The notes beneath the pieces are model-generated. The model was given only the letters and a program-made list of their open reading frames with translations. It did not search any database and was not told the DNA's origin. A stretch of 64,000 bases of DNA from Berberis thunbergii (Eukaryota > Streptophyta > Magnoliopsida > Ranunculales > Berberidaceae): positions 310,001 through 374,000 of the forward strand of contig QNQO01000814.1 of assembly GCA_003290165.1 (NCBI GenBank), read 5' to 3'. The translations under genes and the position numbers were made by a program. Numbering within the stretch: the stretch's first letter is position 1; every line of letters starts with the position of its first letter. Positions 1-11,100 of the stretch are shown here, in pieces.

Positions 1-51
1 CATCAAATTGGTTGCAATCCTGGAATCTATATACCATAAGTTTGCAATAAA

Positions 52-518
52 ATGGTTTGGATGCCTGCTAAATATGTTCGACCAGCCATGCTATATGGTT
101 CAGAATGTTGGGCCACTACGAGACAACATACACATAGGATGGCAGTAGCAGAAATGTGTATGTTAAGGTGGATGTGTGGTAAAACTCGTAAGGATAAAAT
201 TAGAAATGAAACAATTAGGAGATACTTAGGTGTAGCGCGCATAGAGGAAAAAATTAGAGAAAGACGTTTAACTTGGTTTGGTTATGTGCGGAGGAGACCA
301 AGTACGGCGCCAATTAGAAAATGTTTAGATTGGCAAGTTAATGGAGGGTGTAGACGGAGGGGACGACCGTTGAAAACTTGGATGAAGACGGTAAATGAAG
401 ATATCATTGAGCTTGGATTAGGTGAGGAAATTTGGGAAGATCGCATTGCTTGGAGGACCAAAATCCATGTAACCAACCCCGAAAATCTCGAAAATGGGCT
501 TTGATGATGATGATAAGA
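52..518 (+). mobile_element. 3' end of RTE-type LINE (reverse transcriptase C-terminus) with TGATGA tail
   Basis: An open frame of about 150 codons carries the conserved tail of plant RTE-clade non-LTR reverse transcriptases: a YGSECWA motif, the MLRWMCGKTRKDKIRNE block, a WFGYVRRRP block and a basic RRRGRPLKTW stretch. The stop at 502-504 is followed at once by a short TGATGATGATGATAA tract, the simple-repeat tail typical of RTE elements instead of poly(A). The upstream polymerase and endonuclease domains lie outside the window or were lost through 5' truncation. The family assignment rests on recognised motifs; whether the copy is longer to the left cannot be judged here. Confidence 0.85.
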
Positions 519-741
519 ATGTTAAATGGATTATTTTTTGCACCATGATCATTTCTCTCATGTGTTTAGAAGTTTATAGCGCGACATCCAATTTTTGGTA
601 GTGAAATTTCTTATTAAGTATAGAAATAGCAAAGTCCCCTAATCATGAGTTTCGATATAGATTAGAAAATAGGAAGTGAATTTCTTACAAAATACAGAGC
701 TTGCAACTGTGACGACAACAATGGATAGTGTTGATAGGATA

Positions 742-901
742 AATTTTACATTGCCTTGTCTGGGTGTCTCTTTGGATTCTTTAACACTTCTATCCATTTT
801 ATAGATGGTGTTTGTGATTGTGTTTTAAAGAAAAGATGTAAAAATTGTAAAAATTCTCAAAAAATTATAAAATAGACACCAAAACAAAGTAGCGTAGAAT
901 T
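742..901. repeat. Foldback MITE, copy 1 of a local family
   Basis: A 160-bp element has imperfect terminal inverted repeats of about 28 bp: it starts AATTTTACATTGCCTTGT and ends as the inverse of AATTCTACGCTACTTTGT. Its middle (GATGGTGTTTGTGATTGTG) recurs in four further copies at 2062-2193, 2244-3660, 3693-3840 and 3879-4035. It has no coding capacity. Confidence 0.7.
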
Positions 902-2061
902 ATTCATGTATAGCTCTCATTTCTAAATTATTGGTTATATACTTGACAAGTTAAGTGCTCAAATTTTGACTAAAAATAAGTTAAATGTTCCACAATAAAT
1001 GAAAAATATTAAAAAAATTGTAGGAGTCCATAAATAAGTAGCATTTAAGGCCATTTCATTAATTAATGTGAGAAAAAAAATGGTGTGTGGTTAGGTAGTT
1101 TGGAAGGGGATTGAATTAGACTTGCACTTGGACATAGGCATGAACAATGGCGTGTGGTTTGGTAGTTTAGTGCCTACTTGTTATGACAGAAGGTTCCAAC
1201 ATTAAATTGATAATTATAAAGAAATATAGATGATCTGAACTTAGTCATTTCAAGTCTCTCAACCCTAATTGCTGAGTCATCTCTTTTATTGTCTTAATCA
1301 CATTTCTTCATACACTATTAGCGAGCCAAAGTTAAGCTTATATGATCTGGCACACTAATACTTTTCTTCATAAATCCAAATTGTCCACAACGGAGTCGCA
1401 CATTTTTAAGGGTGAAAACGAAACTTAATCGAATTGTTGTTCGCCAAATTTTTGAATGACAAATGGTAGTTTACGTGAACAAGTGGCACTTTGGGCAGGC
1501 TTTTTGGTGTCTAAAACGGAAGCCGAATTAAATATAAAGTCGGTAAAAGCTAATTTCTAACTGGAGTTACAAGTTCTGAACAAGCTTCTAAATGAACTGT
1601 TTGTTTTGTTTTGTTTCTAAATGGGTTGCTGATTAGAAGCTATAATTATTATTATTTTTTTACGTGTTGACTTGAAGATTTTTTTACATTTTTTCCACCC
1701 CCACAACTCTCACCGCCTACTACAAACCACCAACATTAGCTCATTTCTCTACTTGTTTTACTATTGATATCACTTTTGAAACCACCTTATATCCCTCTCC
1801 ACTCCTCATACAATCTTCAATAGAGATAAAGATAAAAAGGAACATAAAGAAGATAAGGATGAGGTGGCCAAGGAAGGTGATGGCTACGGTGATGACATTA
1901 TTCGCATGATAAAGATGAAGTGGAGAAAATATGGGATGATTGGTAAAGGAGAGGGGTAGTAGCAACCATTGCGAATTTATGTGAGGTTATTATTGGAATG
2001 AATTTTCATTAATTACTCACTGCTAAGTGATCATAACCCCATGGTGATTACTTCAATGAAA
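902..2061. other. AT-rich intergenic stretch, no gene seen
   Basis: No open frame here has recognisable coding content, and I saw no long repeats. Short frames on both strands look like chance ORFs in AT-rich sequence. Confidence 0.5.
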
Positions 2062-2193
2062 GATTCTAGGCTGCCTTGTTTGGGATTTTTTACACTTCTG
2101 CCTCTTCTATGGATGATGTTTGTGGTTGTGTTTTAAAGAGAATGGGTAAAAAAAAAAAACCAAAAGTGGCCATCTAACATGGCTCCCTAGAAT
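2062..2193. repeat. Foldback MITE, copy 2
   Basis: It starts GATTCTAGGCTGCCTTGTTTGGG and ends as the inverse of CAATTCTAGGGAGCCATGTT, with the shared core GATGATGTTTGTGGTTGTG. The following spacer (TTGTTGCTCTAATTCAATTA, then CAACATTTGATTACAACTAA) recurs between later copies, so copies and spacer together form a degenerate tandem arrangement. Confidence 0.65.
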
Positions 2194-2243
2194 TGTTGCT
2201 CTAATTCAATTAGAACGTCAACATTTGATTACAACTAAAAGAG

Positions 2244-3660
2244 TAATTCTACATAGCCTTGTTTGGGTGCCTCTTAAAACACAACCACAAACACCATTCT
2301 AGGGATGGCAGTGGGGCGGATTTTCACGGATATCCGCCCCACCCAATCCGTATGGGGCGGATTTGGATATGGTTAAACGGGTTTCGGGGCAGATACGGAT
2401 ATCTAAATAACATTCGTCGAATATTCGGAGCAGATACGGATTTGGCCATATCTGCCCCACGGATATCCATTTAAGTATGAAACTTACATAAATACCCTGG
2501 CCCTTTAAAAGGAAAAAAAAAAAAAAAAAAAAAAAAAAACCTACCCATTCGGTCTCTCATACCTCACATCTCTCTGACTCTCACTTTTACATGACAGATT
2601 TGATTTTGAGATCTCTTTGGACAAAGAAAAAAAATACCCATATAATTTTTCAAGATCTCTCTGGAAAAAGAAAAAAAATACCCATATGACATATTTCGAA
2701 GAAGAAGAGATCTTTCTTTTTTCATATATTGTTCTTCTTTTACATGACAGATTTTGTATTCTCAAACTAGTTCTAGGGTTTATGTTGTGCCTGTGGTTTG
2801 ATCTCAGGTCAGGTTCGTGTGGGAAACCAAAAACAAGAATCAACAACAACAGCAAGTTCTGGTGTCGGCACCACCGCAATGCATCAAGCATCAAACACAT
2901 GTCGTTCATTAATTGATCTTCTCGATCGATGCTCACCACCAATGACATGTCGTTCATCATCAAGCAGTGCACATCCAACTCAAAGCGATAAGCTTCAATA
3001 ATTAGATTAGAAATATTGATCTTTTCTTGCTTCATCATCAAGCAATTTTCAGATCTAATTCTTTGTTTTGCTTTGCTTAGTCGTCGAAGTTGTGATAAAT
3101 ATATAGTTGGAGAGTTACTTCAATTTAATTTGTGCTTGTTCTTCCAAATATAAGATTGCGATTGCAATTTTATTGATATTTTCTTGACAAACACATCCAA
3201 CTCTATACTAGATGCTTCAAACAAACCAAAGATGATGTTCATCTCTCTCAAACATCCATGGTAGTGTTGGAGGTTCATTTCAAAGTTGGGTTCGGTGGTT
3301 TAGGTTGAAGAAGAAGAGAGATTGAGGGGTTCAAATCTATTTTTTTCTTTTCATCCTCACTTCCTGCTTTTTCTTAGATAATGGGGAGAAGAGATTGGGG
3401 GTTCCATTCTTCTTATTTCTCAGATCACAGATTTTTTTTTTTTTTTTTTCGGGTTAAATGGAGTGGGGATGGTTTTTAAAAAAAATGATAAACGGATATG
3501 CGGAGCGATTTCGAAGACCCGAAATCCCCAACGGGGCGGGGATGGGTTTGCTCAAATCCGCCTCGTTGCCATCCCTACTGACCATCCATAGAAGAAGTAG
3601 AAATGTCAAAAAATCTCAAAGTAGCCCAAAAGTGGTCGCCAAACATGGATCCCTAGAATT
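2244..3660. repeat. Foldback MITE, copy 3, split by a nested hAT-like element
   Basis: The left half (2244-2299) runs from AATTCTACATAGCCTTGTTT to CACAAACACCATTC. The right half (3578-3660) resumes at ACCATCCATAGAAGAAG and ends ATCCCTAGAATT. Removing 2300-3577 restores the family order seen in the intact copies, so the interruption is a secondary insertion. Confidence 0.65.
2300..3577. mobile_element. Non-autonomous hAT-like element nested in a MITE
   Basis: The left end TAGGGATGGCAGTGGGGCGG and the inverse of the right end, TAGGGATGGCAACGAGGCGG, form terminal inverted repeats in the TAGGGATG style of plant hAT (Ac-like) elements. Subterminal regions are rich in GGGGCGGAT and GGATATCCG motifs. 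No transposase frame is present; ORFs inside look spurious. A clean 8-bp target duplication is not visible, but ACCAT occurs on both sides within 2-3 bp of the ends. Confidence 0.65.
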
Positions 3661-3692
3661 GTTGCTCTACTTCAATTAAAACTTTAACCAAC

Positions 3693-3840
3693 AATTCTAG
3701 GTAGCCACTTTTTGGCCACGTTTGAGTTTTTTTTTACAATTTTACCCATTTATAGATTATGTTTATGGTTGTGTTTAAAAGATAACGGGTAAAATTGTAA
3801 AAGAACTCAAACCTGGAAAAAAAATGGTTGCGTAGCCTAG
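3693..3840. repeat. Foldback MITE, copy 4 (strongly palindromic)
   Basis: Near-perfect arms can fold: TTTTTACAATTTTACCC on the left pairs with GGGTAAAATTGTAAAAG on the right around a GATTATGTTTATGGTTGTG core, which matches the other copies. Confidence 0.65.
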
Positions 3841-3878
3841 CTGCCTAGACTTCAACATTTGATTACAACTAAAAGAGT

Positions 3879-4035
3879 AATTCTACACGACCTTGTTTGG
3901 GTGCATCTTTTGTGGTTTTTTGGAGTTTTTCACACTTTTTACCTCTTCCTTTTAAAATACAACCACAAACACCATCTACAGAAGGGATTGAAGTGTAAAA
4001 AAAAACCAAAAAGGCAGCGACTATTGCACACCATC
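3879..4035. repeat. Foldback MITE, copy 5 (right end eroded)
   Basis: It begins AATTCTACACGACCTTGTTT, preceded by the same CAACATTTGATTACAACTAA spacer found before copy 3. The core ACAACCACAAACACCATCTA is present in inverse orientation. The right terminus has diverged and cannot be placed exactly. Confidence 0.5.
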
Positions 4036-4320
4036 TAAAGCAATGTCCCACACGACCATATCAATTTTTCTCTCCCACACCACCTACTTTATTTCCCACA
4101 CCACCACTTCTTTCCTACACCACCAATAAAAGCTCAGAATTTAAAATTTTTCTCTATCCTCCCTCTCTTCAACTTCTTCTTTTCCCTTCTTCCCCTCCTC
4201 CATGTCTTCTCCATCAAATACCACCATCACCCTGCCATCATCACCACCGCCACTTCTCTCCCTCTTTTCTCCATCAAGCACTACCATCAATCTGCCACAT
4301 CTCTCACTCTCTTTGTCTTT

Positions 4321-5105
4321 GAAAACAGGGTATTATCCCTGACTTTGGTTCAATTTAAACGCTCAATTAAGACCAATACTAAAGCTCATCAAAATATAAA
4401 AAGTTGTACCACCCTTAGTCATCTAATCAACACAATTTGAATAAAAAAAAAACATTGTGATTTAAGCAACTTATTGTCATTTCACTAAACTCACTCAAAA
4501 AAAAAGTATTGTCCCTAATTTCGGCCAATTGATGCCCTCAATTGAGACAGATTCTCAAGATCATCAAAACATAACAATTGTAGTAATCTTAGTTACCTAA
4601 TAAACACAATTTGAATTAGTTGAAAATGTTAGGAAATGAGCAAGTTATGGTCATTTTACTAAAGTCATGCAAATCTGTCTCGCAAAGAAAATGGGGTAGT
4701 GTCTCTTACTTTCGGCTAACTTATACGCTCGATTGAGATCGATTCTCAAGTTCATCAAAACATTAAAAAAAAATGTAGTTCTTTGTGTTATCTAATAAAC
4801 AAAATTTGAATCACTTGAAGATGTTTTGAATTGAGCAAGTTATGGTCATTTTACTAAAGTGCAAATCTGTTTCACAGTGATCGAAAACATGGTAGTGTTT
4901 CTAACTTTCGGCCAACTTATACTCTCTGTTGAGTCCGATTCTCAAGATCATTACACAAAAATTGTAGTGCTCTGAATTATCTAATGAACAAAATTTAAAT
5001 AGCTTGAAAATGGGAAAGCTATGGCCATTCTACGATAAATTCTCAAACTGTCCAAAAAAATGTATTTTCACCCATTCGAATTGGGCAATGCGAGGCGTCA
5101 AATTC
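4321..5105. repeat. Tandem array of ~175-195-bp units, left arm of an inverted pair
   Basis: About four degenerate units repeat in the order: a variant of GTCCCTAATTTCGGCCAATT, then GATTCTCAAGATCATCAAAA, then GCAAGTTATGGTCATTTTAC. The first motif recurs near 4332, 4509, 4699 and 4890. The same units occur in opposite orientation at 9690-10265, and both inner ends share a CACCCATTCG...GCAATGCGA motif, giving a long-range inverted repeat around the intervening 4.6 kb. Confidence 0.75.
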
Positions 5106-5196
5106 ACCCAAACCTATGCGATTTAAAGTCTCAAATTCACCCAGATCTATGCGAATGCGGGACTTCCACTCGCATGGACCTTTGCAAATGTGAGAC

Positions 5197-5371
5197 TGTT
5201 AGAGAATAGGAAAGTTAAAATAGAATATGTTAGGAAAGTAGTCCCATTAGAATAAGAAGTTTTAAGTTTTATGTTTCACAAGGTTAGGTCAGAGTTAACT
5301 TATATAAGCTTATATTCAATCAAGGAATAATACAACAAAAATTCAATACATTCTATGAATATTTTTTTTCA
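5197..5371 (+). repeat. 5' LTR of the degraded copia element
   Basis: It begins TGTTAGAGAATAGG and ends in TTTTTTTTCA immediately before the tRNA-Met primer-binding site at 5372. The first ~140 bp match 8766-8904. Confidence 0.8.
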
Positions 5372-6075
5372 TGGTATCAGAACGAAGTAAACCCTAGCCG
5401 CCGCACTATCATCTCCCTCTCCTCGCCTGAGTTTTCCCCCATGAGCCCTTCTTCTTCATGTTTTCTGCAACAACTCACACGAACCGACGCGGCCACGAAC
5501 CTGGTTGGTTCCCCTTCCTTCTTCTAATTCCCTGATTTTTTTTTTTTTTTTTTTTGCTTCACGACTGTGACAAAGCTCGACCACGAATCAGCAGCTTCTT
5601 CAGATTCGTCCCCAATTTCTCGCATTGGATGTGATTCATGAATAGGCGTTTGAAAGGGATAAGAACTTTCTGGATGGCTGAAATCATCTTCCTCTTTGGG
5701 TGTTAATTCTTCTTCTTGCTGCAATTGAGCTTGGCTGGTTGTGCATGAAGGAGCACTATTCGATTCCCTACTGCTACAACCAAATTGTTTATTGTGTCTG
5801 AGATTGAGGGTATGAAGGCGTGGAGAAGAATTAACTGCTCTGCGATTTACTCTCCTTGTTGTTGTTCTGCTTACTTGGGTGTGAATTCATTGTTGGAAGG
5901 TGGTGTGAAGAGAAGTACATTGGCTGCAATCGACTTACATAGGTGGTTGTTTTGTGAAGAAGAAGACCATATTTGGAGGGGGGAAATTGATTTTAAAGGA
6001 TTAGGCTATTACCACCAATATACCAACTGAATTTTAAGAGCTATTAGCACCCCAGAATTCATTTGATCCAAGGGT

Positions 6076-6579
6076 AACAATTTTACTACAATTCTCGTAT
6101 ATGTTGATGATGTAATATTGGTAGGTAATGATCTCCAATACATTGAAGGAATAAAGCAATTTCTGACTGCAAAGTTCAAGCTCAAAGATTTAGGAAAATT
6201 GAAATATTTCTTTGGCATTGAAATCGTAAGGTCATCCAAAGAGATTGTTTTATCACAACGAAAATATGCAATTAAAATATTGGAGGACATTGAGTATCTT
6301 GGAGCAAAACCTTCACGTTATCCTATGGATCAAAACTTGGTACTCACACGGGATGATGGAGATTTACTTCCAAATCCTGCAACGTTTCGCAGGCTCATTG
6401 GAAGGTTGATATACTTAACGATCACGAAACCATATTTAGTTTATTATGTACATGTCCTAAGTCAATTTATGGACAAACCCAGAATACCACATTTGGATGC
6501 TACACACAAGATCTTGAGGTACATCAAGGCTTTACCAGAACAGGGTATCTTTTATTCTTCCACCAGCTCATTATAGTTG
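6076..6579 (+). pseudogene. Copia reverse transcriptase fragment
   Basis: The frame includes the catalytic ILVYVDDVILVGND block, then FKLKDLGKLKYFFGIEI and the LIGRLIYLTITKP / LRYIKA motifs of copia RT and its connection to RNase H. It starts inside the palm domain with no upstream fingers region. The frame ends at a stop near 6576. Downstream sequence still resembles RNase H (SITGYC, LLISWKAKK) but carries many stops. This is a relic with no expected function. Confidence 0.85.
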
Positions 6580-6997
6580 AAAACTTATTGTGATGCATAT
6601 TAGGCTATATCTAGATATACTATGAGATCTATTACAGGTTATTGTGTCATGCTTGGTGATTTACTGATTTCTTGGAAAGCTAAGAAATAAACTACAATAA
6701 GAAGAGGAATGTAGGGTCATGGCTTTCACGTGCTGTGAGTTAATCTAGTTGAGGTACATTCTTAATGTTTTGCACATTAATCATCCTCAGGCAACCCTCT
6801 TGTTTTGTGATAACAAGGTTGCACTCCATATTGCATCTAATCCAGTTTTTCATGAGCGAACAAAACATATCGAGATTGATTGACATTTGATTAGAGAGAA
6901 GATACAAAAGGGTACTATTCAGACTGAGCATGCTAGAACACTACATCAACTGGCAGATTTGTTTACTAAAGTTTTGAGCACTTATCAGTTTGATAAT

Positions 6998-8710
6998 TGA
7001 CTGCGCTCAAACAGTACACACGGTCAATTGCAGTAAAGAATGGGATGTCGATCCCACGAGGAAAAATGATCTACAAAACAAGGTTAAGGAAGACAAACTA
7101 TGCGAAACTAAAGTTATGAAATTCTAACAAATTTAAAATACGAAATTGAATTTAATTTAATGAAAATTAAGTTTGGAAAAATCACAAAGTTCCAAGAATC
7201 CCTCCTAGACTTCACGCGCCAACTAGTATTGATTTGCTATGATGACTCAACTACGTGTTTCACATCCCAAACGATGTTAATCTTTTATGCATTAATATAT
7301 CCTAATGTAAATGGATTTTAGATTTCACTTTTTCTAGAAAACACAAAGGTTGGTCATATGTGATATCCTAAACTTACAATATATCTGGAGACAATAACGT
7401 AATAAAAGACGATCACATATAACTAACCTACCGGAATCAATTTATCCTTAAAAATTCCACACGTAAGAAAAGCGTGACTAAACTTATATGGAAAACAAAA
7501 GACAATCACCGGAATAAAAATCTACGAAGAAATTTATGAAATCTCTGTCACTGAAATAACATAAATTTCTATATTAAATAAAAGCAAGAATCATTAAACA
7601 TCATTATTCATCGTGGAAGTTTAAAGCGAATCAAATACTAATTTAGTGTGTTACATCTAGGAGTTCACCTCTTCACCTTGCGTGGGGTTTAGTGACTCAT
7701 GGTGGTGGTGGTCACAACATCAGTGGAGGTGGAATCCATTACTTCCTATATGCGTACGAATCTCGAGAAATCTCAGCAGCTGCATTGTGGTGGTACACAG
7801 CAATGGGCTGAGGTGCGAATAACCAACTGTTTGAAAAACAATTGATTCCAGCCAACGGTCTGCTTCGCCTTCTCCAACGAATCGCGACCAGCGTTGCCGC
7901 TTCGACTGCGCTCCTCGCGAGCTCCTTCGTCCTCTGATCGTCTCCGACACCTGCAAGAACATAGAGAGAGAGAGATGGAAACAATGAGAGGGATACAAAC
8001 TCGAAGGAGAAAGAAAACGAGGGAGCGAAATAGGGAGATGCTCTGTCGCGGTGGTGGTGGATCTAAAAGAGAGAGGCGACTATGTCGCGGTGGTAGTGGA
8101 GTGAGATGGAATAGGGAGAGAGACCGAAGGTGGAAAAATGAGAGAATGGAGGATGGAGACAGGGCGGCGAAACGGGGAGGTGCTACCTGTTTCTGCTGCT
8201 TGCGGTGGTGGCGTGCGAGCTTTGTTCGTGATGAAGAATGTTGGACGGTGGCGAAATGGTGCTGATGGTGGTTGGTTAGTGGCGAGAGACACATGGCTCT
8301 CTGTCTCTGCCCCGGTGGAGGTGGTGATGGCGGCTGAAAAAGAGAGGAGGAGCGGAAAACGTGGAAGAGCCGAGTCCCCAAAGAGAAGGGAAAAGAGAAA
8401 CCTAAATAAGATTCCCCTATTTCCTTGTTAGGCTGGGCTTAGATTTCTAGCTTTCTGGGCTTGGGCTTGATTAAATTAAGTGGACCTAGGCTTATTTAGG
8501 TTAGGTTAAGATATGTGAACCGTTATTTTGTACCATCGCTAAAATCAACAAATTAATCATTTTCTCAAATTGTCGCCTTAATGCGATTTTATCGTTCACG
8601 CGCAAATTCCTACAAAAATATGAAATTGAAATAATTAGAATAATATATTAATTGAAGCACTAACATATATAAATTAAGGGATATATTTTGTAATAATTAC
8701 GTGTATATCA
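6998..8710 (-). mobile_element. Solo LTR of a large gypsy element, nested in the copia element
   Basis: It starts TGACTGCGCTCAAACAG and ends CGTGTATATCA on the + strand, flanked by a perfect 5-bp target duplication ATAAT (6993-6997 and 8711-8715). The flanks join to restore the copia reading frame (QFDN then LLSKLGV). Its architecture (GGGATGTCGATCCCACGAGG near one end) resembles the Athila/Tat-like LTR at 36786. Read in element orientation (TGATATACACGTAATT...) it matches 45872-46680, which fixes its orientation as minus. ORFs inside it are spurious. Confidence 0.88.
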
Positions 8711-8765
8711 ATAATCTTCTTAGCAAGTTGGGTGTTACAAACATACACTCCAATTTGAAGGGGAG

Positions 8766-8904
8766 TGTTAGAGAATAGGAAAGTCGGAATAGAATATGTT
8801 AGGAAAGTAGTCTTATATATTAGAATGAAAAAGTTTTAAGTTTCATGTTTCCATGAGGTTAGGTCAAAGTTAACTTATATAAACTTATATTCAATAAATG
8901 AATA
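8766..8904 (+). repeat. 3' LTR of the degraded copia element (end eroded)
   Basis: It begins TGTTAGAGAATAGGAAAG directly after the purine-rich tract at 8753-8765 and aligns with the 5' LTR as far as TTCAATAAATGAATAAT. Beyond that it joins a dispersed repeat also found at 58790. Confidence 0.75.
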
Positions 8905-9640
8905 ATCTATATTACAATTCAGAGTAGTGTTTTACTATTCATTGCTGACTGAGACAAAGTCAAATTAAAAATATTAGAGATAAAATATGGTTAAGATTGA
9001 AAGTTGGGAAATGTATTGAATTTTGAGGGTTGAGACTTATTTCCTATGATGTCATATTTGTAAATATAAATATGTAGAAGGACAAAAATAATTAAAAACT
9101 TTTGAAAAAAGTTGGTGGAATGTACATGTGGTGGAGAGAGAAAATATTATATTTTCTTTTTAGCAAAATGAAAAATATCATACCTATTTATATCGTTGTC
9201 GGATTTTGGTAAACTTAATATCATTGAAATACATTTTTGAAGATCTTTCCAATAAAATCAATGAACAATACAAGTGCTGAAATTTTAAAAATATATATCT
9301 TATAATTAAAAACGTATAATATATTTCACGTCTTTAATATTTTGCAAAACAATGAGATGGCCCGATCATACAAAAAAAAATAAGTTCGACATCTTAATGC
9401 ACATTTAAACAAAAAGTCTAAACTTCATGTTTTGATGAATTCAAATATTAGGGAGAACTCATTCTCAGCGTTTAAATTTTTTCCCCAACTGATTCAAATT
9501 TGACTGAGTCTAACCTTAAAATTTATAATATATAGGCTTACACTTCAATATTGATTGATAGCAAAAATGAGGATAGTGACGGAGGTGTTTAGTACAAAAT
9601 ATTTAGCAAAAATATAATTATGTAGAGACTATCACTCACA
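8905..9640. repeat. Dispersed ~0.7-kb repeat, copy A (second copy at 58790-59500)
   Basis: It shares extended similarity, in the same orientation, with 58790-59500, from ACAATTCAGAGTAGTGTTTT through GTTGTCGGATTTTGGTAAAC to a final stretch near AAATTATGT. It is AT-rich with no coding frame. No terminal inverted repeats were identified, so the element class is unknown. Confidence 0.75.
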
Positions 9641-9689
9641 TTGATTGAGAGTGAATATTTTATTTTCAGAAACTCTCACTCGCATTGTC

Positions 9690-10265
9690 CAATGCGAATG
9701 GGTGAAAACAAACTTTTTTCCGGACAGTTTGAGTGTTTGTCGTAAAATGGTCATAACTTTATCGTTTCAAAACATTTTCAAGTGATTCAAATTATGTTCA
9801 TTAGATAAATCAGAGTACTACAATTTTTCTGTTTTGGTAAGCTTGAGAATCTGCCTCAGTAAAGAGTATAAGTTGGCCGAAAGTTAGGGACACAACTTCG
9901 TCATTGCGAGACAAATTTTTGTGACTTTAGTAAAATTATCATAACTTGCTCATTTCAAAACATTTTCAAGTGATTCAAATTGTGTTTATTAGATAACTCA
10001 GAGTACTACATGTTTTGTTTGATGAGCTTGATAATTGGTCTCAATCAAGTGTATAAGTTGATCGAAATTCAGAGACACTACCCTGTTTTCTTTTCAGGAC
10101 AAATTTGTGTGACTTTAGTAAAATGACCATAACTTGCTCATTTCAAAACATTTCATGATTCAAATTGTGTCTATTAGGTAACTCATAGTACTACAATTGT
10201 TATATTTTGATGAATTTGATAATCGGTCTCAATTGAGCGTATCAATTGGTCGAAAGTTACCATAT
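9690..10265. repeat. Tandem array of ~180-bp units, right arm of the inverted pair
   Basis: About three units contain GTATAAGTTGGCCGAAAGTT, CATAACTTGCTCATTTCAAA and TGATTCAAATTGTG motifs. They are the reverse complement of the units at 4321-5105. The inner end (GTCCAATGCGAATGGGTGAA) mirrors the inner end of the left array. Confidence 0.75.
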
Positions 10266-11100
10266 GTTTATGTTTTGAATGAATGATAGTTGGGTTGTTT
10301 TGCAAAGAGGGCAGGTCAGCAGTGGCGGGGTGGTGCTGCTCCGTTGTCTGTTAATCTACAGAAAAGTAAAGAGAAAAGTCAAAGAAAATAGTGGAGGAGG
10401 ATGGTTCTCTTCTCACGATTTCATTGTTATTGTTTTTTGTTTTTTGTGAGTGGTGTAGGACAATACATTGAGTGGTGTGAAGTAAGGGTTGCCAAAAATA
10501 AAAGCACCCAAAGGCAACGTAAAGTTTTTCAAAAGCGAATACTATTTTAAAATTTTTATATCGTCCCGACTTCTTAAGACGTCTGAGTCTATTAACAAAC
10601 CCTCCAATTCTCCTCTCTTCTTTCTTCTTCTCTGTCAACGACTCTGCTCTGCTCAGCTCAATCAATTGTTCGAGCTCTCTACATTGTCTCCACCTCTCCG
10701 TCGAGGGAAATTCAAACCAGTGGAGTGCCCTACCGTTTTGGATCATAAAGATACCTGCTTTATCTCCCCCATAAGGTGCCTCTCAATTTCCCCTTTTCAT
10801 TAAAACCCTAAAAAAATTGTAATTTTTACTTGAAATTTCAGTTCTTTCCATAGCTCAATTTCTCTGAAACCAAAGAATTATTGAAATCGTGTGAATTGTT
10901 TCGTATCTTCAATTTATTGGTGATTAAAGGTTCTAGCTTGAAATTTAGGGTTTAGGGTTTAAGGTTTTGGTCAATAGGGTTCTTTATTAGGTTTGTGTAC
11001 TTTCTTGATGTTGTTTTAGGGTTTACTAAAGGTTTAAATCTGAAATTTTTGTAGTAACCCATATATGTATATTTTTTTGCGTGAAGGGTTTGTTTGAGAC
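10266..11100 (+). promoter_or_regulatory. Upstream region of DPH1 (promoter and 5' UTR, boundaries unresolved)
   Basis: This stretch lies between the tandem array and the DPH1 start codon. It holds pyrimidine-rich TTCTTCTTTCTTCTTC tracts and AGGGTTTAGGGTTT (telo-box-like) motifs typical of leaders of plant translation-related genes. A possible 5'-UTR intron could run from AAGGTGCCTC near 10773 to TTTTTGTAG near 11054; this is inference from splice-like motifs only. Confidence 0.4.

Larger units (their letters stand above)
5197..8904 (+). mobile_element. Degraded Ty1/copia LTR retrotransposon carrying a nested solo LTR
   Basis: The 5' LTR (5197-5371, starting TGTTAGAGAATAGGAAAG) is followed directly by TGGTATCAGAAC, a primer-binding site complementary to initiator tRNA-Met. 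An RT fragment sits at 6076-6579 and RNase H remnants run to about 6995. The frame then resumes after a nested gypsy LTR (6998-8710) with codons for SKLGVTNIHTP, a polypurine tract TTTGAAGGGGAG and the 3' LTR (from 8766). Most of gag, protease and integrase has been deleted. The 3' LTR's last ~35 bp do not match the 5' LTR, so its end is approximate. Confidence 0.85.

Noticed and set aside
2541..3041. 166-codon minus-strand ORF inside the hAT-like element
   Set aside because: It has no transposase or other domain similarity and its composition is erratic. It is likely chance.
7739..8431. Several overlapping ORFs of 80-200 codons on both strands
   Set aside because: They lie inside the gypsy solo LTR, are rich in low-complexity Arg/Ser, and match no known domain. 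They are by-products of GC-richer LTR sequence.
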